Shown here piece after piece: positions 19,062-23,552 of a stretch of 23,552 bases of DNA. The number at the start of each line of letters is the position of its first letter. Position 1 is the first letter of the stretch. Origin of the DNA: Larix sibirica (taxonomy: Eukaryota; Streptophyta; Pinopsida; Pinales; Pinaceae); contig NWUY0300028875.1 in NCBI GenBank assembly GCA_004151065.3, forward strand, positions 1-23,552, written 5' to 3'. The position numbers and the translations under genes were made by a program. The notes under the pieces were generated by a model. The model searched no databases. It was not told where the DNA came from and worked only from the letters and a program-made list of their open reading frames with translations.

Positions 19062-22000
19062 TTACTGAGGTGGAGGAGGATGTGGTTGTGATGATGAAGC
19101 TCTGACTGGTGACTACATGGTTGCAGCCCTTTCCTATTTCCTGAACTAAAGGAACCTAGTAATATTCTTCAAGTCTTTTCCCAAAGGATATTGGAAAACT
19201 TTTACTTCCCTGGGGGCCATATCCAATTTTGTATAGTGCTCGAAGGTTGACCTTGGTAGAGTTCTAAAGATTAACTGAAGCCAAGAAAATATTTCAAAAT
19301 CTGGACGAAGCTTTTCAAACACTGTCTTGCCATCTAGTTCTCCTTGGATATCTGCAAAGCCAGCCTCAAAATTTCATGCCTCCATTAGAAATACATTAAA
19401 ACATTTCTTTGGATATAGATCTCCATTTCCATCCCAGAAGTGAGGAAGGCCTAATGGGAAGATATCATTGAACATGGATTTAAAGGAACGAACATCGTGA
19501 GAAATTTTATTGGCCATATCATTAACATTTTGAGCCATCAAGCCTTTACTTATCACCTTGTTAACTTCCATTTTAATCTTGGTTCTATCCCTTACAGCAT
19601 AATTATGAATTTCTTGGAAGGATTTTTCATTTATAAAATATATTACTGCCTTGGCAGTATCTGTTCTCTTATCTAGATTATTTAGGATATTGGGCAAAGC
19701 TTGGGAGGCTATCACAACTAGCTCCCACTCTTCTTGTGAAATGGAAAAATGATTCTAGTGAGATGTTATTAGCATTAATATTTGATCCCATAATAAATGC
19801 TTGGAATCCCTTAATAACCACTTACCAGTTATCTTTCTTGCTAGCTCTTGAATGTTTTTCTGTAGATCAACCTTGGAGTGATGTAACTCAGAAATAAAAT
19901 TATCTTTCCTAATCACTTCTCCATTCAGGACCTTCAGTTCATCATTATTCTACCTCAACTCCTCCTGGACTTGGTTTCGCTGAGCATCTTTGAGAATCAT
20001 CTCGACTATGGACTGGGCCAATTTATCTGTAGGATATGCTAACGATGTTGCTTGTAAAACTGCAGCTTTAGGAGGTCTTGATTGTGCCTTTTTAACTCCT
20101 CAACTTCTCTTTCAAGAGACACAATCCTTTCATTTTGAGACTAATTTTCCAGCATCGCTTTATCTAGCTCCGACTAAATTTCCAATATCTATGTCATCTG
20201 AGGATGTTCAACTGTAGGCATGTTAAATTTATTTTTCAAATCTGAAATATCCTTGTATATTTCCTTTAGCATATTCTGAATGGGAATGGAATCATTGGGA
20301 TCCCTCACTAACTTAGCAATCTGATGTTCTAAGTTAGTGATCTTCAATTACTTGGATTTGGTTGAAGATTTTTTGTTTTCTAGTTGACGCTCCAACCTGT
20401 TAATTGTACCTTGTAGTTTATTAGTGCTCATGGTGGACTTCAAAACATCTTTGTATACTCCTTATCTAGTTTGTATGTGAAGCTCCATAATGTCTTTCGA
20501 CTTAAATGCATCATGGTTTACAGTAACCTAAGTGGTTTTATAGTTTGAAGGCACCTTCTTACCACCATGTGCAATAGGTTCTACAATATCCATATTTAGT
20601 GTTCCGTGTCTCAGATCAAGCATTGACAGCATTCTATCTTGATGACCTGTGTTGATATTCTTCTTTAGAAACAGGCTCTTTTGTAAATACACGTTGTCAT
20701 CCTTTATTTGAGCATAAACCCCAAACATTCCATCTTTAACTGAAGAAGTTGTCATCGGGGTTTCCTGTTTAGAGGATGCCTCCTGCCCTTGCAGCCATAC
20801 CCCGGAAGGAAAATTCTCAATAATGATCGACAGTAAAGAAGTGGGAGTCGGCTTGAGCTAGATAGCCAAGATGGACTTCTTTTATGATTTGGACTTCTTA
20901 GGTTGGGACCCAAAGCTTTCTGATTTGTCTTTCTAAACGTTAGAGGTGGCCTCAGTCAAGGACCTCTTCCCTAACAGGTCAGTTTTGTAAGGTGTTGGGA
21001 TAACTTGAGATGTAGTTTCCTGAGTTGGATCCATAGCCTTCATTGCTTGTTCTCAACTATCAAGGTTAGCCACCTTATCAAGCTATGGATTCGGTTCATG
21101 GGGATAAGAAGCTAACCTCATGGTTTGTCTTTTACGTGATATAACTCCTTTTGGATCTTACTTCCAGTTGAAACTTTTGGGAAGATTCAGACTGGCCAAC
21201 ATTTCTTCAACAAGAGGTTGAGCGGCCGTGGTTCTGACTTTAAATGGTCTTGCTTCATTTGGAACTTTAAAATTCCTAGTGTTGTTTCTTTTCATAAAAT
21301 GTACATCATCACAGTTGAACCTTTGACGAATGAGTTCGAGAGAAAACAATATGGGAGTTAAAAACACAAGGAGCTTATAAGGTGGAACTTCTGCTCCATA
21401 AACACGGATCTTAGTATGACCTTGAAAAAAAAACCAATCTCCTACCGAGTCCTCGGGATTTAAATGTAGTAAACTTTTACATTCATGGAAGACTCTGGGA
21501 GGTGGTGCATCAAATAACAAAGAATATACCTTGGTCATAACAGTGTCCACGAACTCAAGAAAACATTCATTGTTGGGCTTAGCTATAGATTTATGCAGGT
21601 CTGACTGGTCAAAGAAATCTTTATTATGATATAGGATCATGTACAGGAGATAGGAAGGGTACCTAAAAAGATTTTTTGAGTAAAATTTCTTTAAGTGGAG
21701 GTGAATAGCTTGAACAAGAAAGGAAGCAATATCTAACTTGATAGATGATTCCTGATTTGACAGATTGATTAGCAAAAGAAAACCTAGGGTTGCATCATCG
21801 ATGGCTAGATCATGATCGTACCCTAGAATCTGGCATACCATAGAAAGAGTTGGTTGAGCTTGAATCAAGAAGACGTCCAAACTGTACAGCGAATGTGTAG
21901 CTAGCATTTCAGATTCTGGGGAATGAGTATCCTGACAAAAGTATCCTTGGTCTCAGATGATTCTCTGATATTTATTCTGAGAACATCATAATAAAAGATC

Positions 22001-22268
22001 AAGCTAGTGTGATCTTCTTCCGTCTCTTTCATCTCAAGGAGAAGATCCTTACTCACGGGACATATGATAGAACCCAGCCTAGAGACAATGGCCTTTCTTT
22101 CTGGTGCATACCACTCTGCGTACCTTACACTAATTCATGGAAAGGTCGAGCTCTAGGAATTATCATTTTTGCTAGCACTAAACCCTGGAGGTTTAATAGG
22201 TCATTTACTTCCTTCGCCCGGTCTTCGGCTTCTCCATACAACTGGTGAAAATGGCCGATAGAGAGCAC
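19062..22268 (-). pseudogene. LTR-encoded coiled-coil protein, copy in 5' LTR (broken)
   Basis: This is the second copy of the LTR coding region. Its best-preserved piece is an uninterrupted 249-codon stretch (21907-21158) spanning the hydrophobic helical segment (SFLVQAIHLHLKKFY), a tyrosine-rich part (RYPSYLLYMILYHNKDFFDQ) and the DDVHFMK region. The copy keeps sense codons where the 3' LTR copy has stops (CAG at 20321-20323 and 20276-20278, GAA at 19731-19733). It has stops where the other is open (20528-20530, 19755-19757). It carries 33 extra bases (19833-19865), encoding 11 residues in frame within a coiled-coil-like part. The frame runs without shift from about 19350 into the proline-rich tail (PHPPPPQ) before a TAA at 19062-19064. 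The conserved N-terminal ATG is GTG here. Confidence 0.65.
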
Positions 22269-22446
22269 TAGATCATGGATATCAAAATGCTCGTCCCCCA
22301 GGTTCTCCTCCCTGCTAATTTGGATGCTTGCAGACGGGACGAATTTCGTGTCTTAAATGGATTCCATGCTGCTAAACAGAGGACTTTCTCAGAATGGTGG
22401 ACGCTGGGAATGCGACACTGGTTAAAACACCAATGTTTTTCATTAA

Positions 22447-23552
22447 GATCTACAATACAATACTAACCAACAACGGTTTTCAAAACTCTAAATAGGCCAT
22501 ATACTTGGCTCCACCAACGATTATGAATCCATTTATAAAGGATTCGACATTTCTAATTTTGTCTTGATATTCATTTTATATACCATGTCCATATGCTAGT
22601 GTAATTCCATCAATGAACTCATGTTAGAATGGCATAATATTAAAGTTCCACAATTATGATGTTATTCATCAAAGGTTATGTTCTTCTTTACTCCATTGTT
22701 TTTTATTCTCCTTCCAAACTTGTGGTAGAGATAGAGGTATCATTCCCAAAGTTATTGGAGTGTTAACTCCTTAGAAATCCCTTGTGAAACTTTCTTAACC
22801 TCGATTTTTTAATTCAAAATAGAAATTTCACCTTCTTGACTGGAGGTTTCTCGAATCTTAACCTTGTGAAATTTTCAGCCTTAGGGATGTTATTAAATAT
22901 AGAACAAACTAGCACCTAAAAGTGAACAATAGTCTAGTCCTTAACAACCCAAGGCTTCTAGGAAATCCAAGGAGAAAATATACCAAAGTGACTTGATAAG
23001 TTTAATCCCTCTAAGGTTATCTTAGCATGCATAGACCATATCTAAAAATGCAATTTTACAATAGTAATAATAGCATTAAAACAACCCTTAACTTCTTCGA
23101 CTATGGTTTTAATCACTTAACGTTATTTCCCTTTACTTATGTCAAATTAGCAAGACATACATAGTTGTAAATAATAACTCATGAAGAACATAGATGGCTG
23201 AAATTTAAATTTGCAATTTACACAAATTATGGACAATTGAAACTTCATTACCATACATGAATTTATTGTGCATGCCATAGACTTATCACAAGGTTAGTAC
23301 AATCCACTAACCCTCCAAAACCCTAGCTAGGGAAAATAATGAAAAACCCTACCTCAACCAAGGAGCTCCAACATGCATGAATCACTCAAACAAGTCCTCC
23401 AAGGCAAGATGTCATCTTATCTTCTTCTTCTTTACCAAATATACCCTAGGGTTTTATCACAAAACCCTAACCCCAAACTTCAAGATGTTCCAAGAAGATA
23501 ATGAAACACTAGCGACCCCAAGAGAGAGAGAGAGATCAGGTACAAATGAAGG
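22447..23552. other. Right flank, no gene recognised
   Basis: AT-rich, with no open frame carrying a known motif. The last 250 bp hold several AAACCCTA telobox-type motifs (for example AAAACCCTAA at 23461-23470, with others near 23312, 23344 and 23448). These are common in plant promoters and 5' leaders, so a gene or another element could begin beyond the window. This is speculation from motif content only. Confidence 0.4.
23520..23534. repeat. Short GA microsatellite
   Basis: An uninterrupted run of alternating A and G of about 15 bases near the window end. Such runs are frequent in plant 5' leaders. Confidence 0.85.

Larger units (their letters stand above)
6536..22446 (-). mobile_element. 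Ty3/gypsy LTR retrotransposon with LTR-borne ORF (Tat-like)
   Basis: A degenerate element of about 15.9 kb on the minus strand. Two long direct repeats flank an internal region carrying, in transcription order, primer site, gag, protease, aRNH-like RNase H, reverse transcriptase, RT-linked RNase H and integrase. Protease-RT-RNase H-integrase order is Ty3/gypsy. The extra RNase H and very long LTRs point to the non-chromoviral Tat-like plant groups. The termini are TGTTAG at 6536 and TTCA (3' LTR) or TTAA (5' LTR) at the right ends. The 5-bp flanks GGGAG (left) and GATCT (right) do not form a target-site duplication. All frames are disrupted, and the 5' LTR has lost about 1 kb of upstream sequence, so the copy is inactive. 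Confidence 0.9.
18233..22446 (-). repeat. 5' LTR of the gypsy element (4214 bp, internally deleted)
   Basis: This is the second copy of the long repeat. Its inner edge is fixed by the primer-binding site: on the minus strand it ends ...GACTAACA, then a 7-nt spacer, then the tRNA-Asp match. Similarity to the 3' LTR runs to about 10700 there, then jumps to about 11735, with the junction near 22415-22424. The deletion removes the CACGTG repeat array and the upstream TATA-like box. The downstream TATAAATAG is kept. In two hand-aligned stretches (about 275 and 104 positions) the LTRs differ by 19 and 7 substitutions, about 7%. Confidence 0.9.

Noticed and set aside
6536-22446. The two long repeats as a segmental duplication of a host gene family
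   Set aside because: The tRNA-Asp primer site abutting one copy, TG/CA-type ends, and gag-pol between them in matching orientation fit LTRs far better.

Overview
This window looks like intergenic DNA from a large, repeat-rich plant genome. A conifer or other gymnosperm is plausible, but I cannot fix the species. I find no intact host gene, rRNA, tRNA or CRISPR array. What can be recognised is layered, decayed LTR retrotransposons. Many reading frames are broken by CAG/CAA/CGA-to-stop changes and small indels, as expected for old, methylated elements.

Left flank (1-6535). A plus-strand Ty1/copia remnant runs from about 1071 to 3376. It keeps gag, a CCHC zinc knuckle, an aspartic protease, a polypurine tract and a probable 3' LTR, but integrase and reverse transcriptase/RNase H are gone. 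Two weaker copia-like traces follow: a minus-strand LTR with a tRNA-iMet-type primer site (about 4698-5635) and the end of a small plus-strand LTR element (about 5762-6535).

Main element (6536-22446, minus strand). This is a Ty3/gypsy retrotransposon of about 15.9 kb flanked by two long direct repeats. I read the repeats as LTRs: 5224 bp at 6536-11759 (the 3' LTR) and 4214 bp at 18233-22446 (the 5' LTR). An 18-nt perfect tRNA-Asp primer-binding site sits 7 nt inside the 5' LTR. In transcription order the internal region holds gag, protease, an extra RNase H (aRNH-like), reverse transcriptase, a degenerate RT-linked RNase H, and integrase. All are broken.

The most unusual feature is inside the LTRs. 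Each carries the same long, degenerate sense-strand coding region of about 1,060 codons, with coiled-coil segments, a basic PKKSK patch and a proline-rich tail. In the longer LTR it lies downstream of its own TATA-like box and a three-unit array of about 284-bp repeats, each with a CACGTG core. It lies upstream of a second TATA box (TATAAATAG) that probably drives the genomic RNA, which would place the ORF in U3. At several codons one LTR has a stop where the other has a sense codon, which suggests the ORF was open when the element inserted. The 5' LTR has lost about 1 kb that includes the upstream array and TATA. The two LTRs differ at about 7% of positions in two stretches I aligned by eye.

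Right flank (22447-23552). No gene is recognised. It is AT-rich, with several telobox-like AAACCCTA motifs and a short GA microsatellite at the end.
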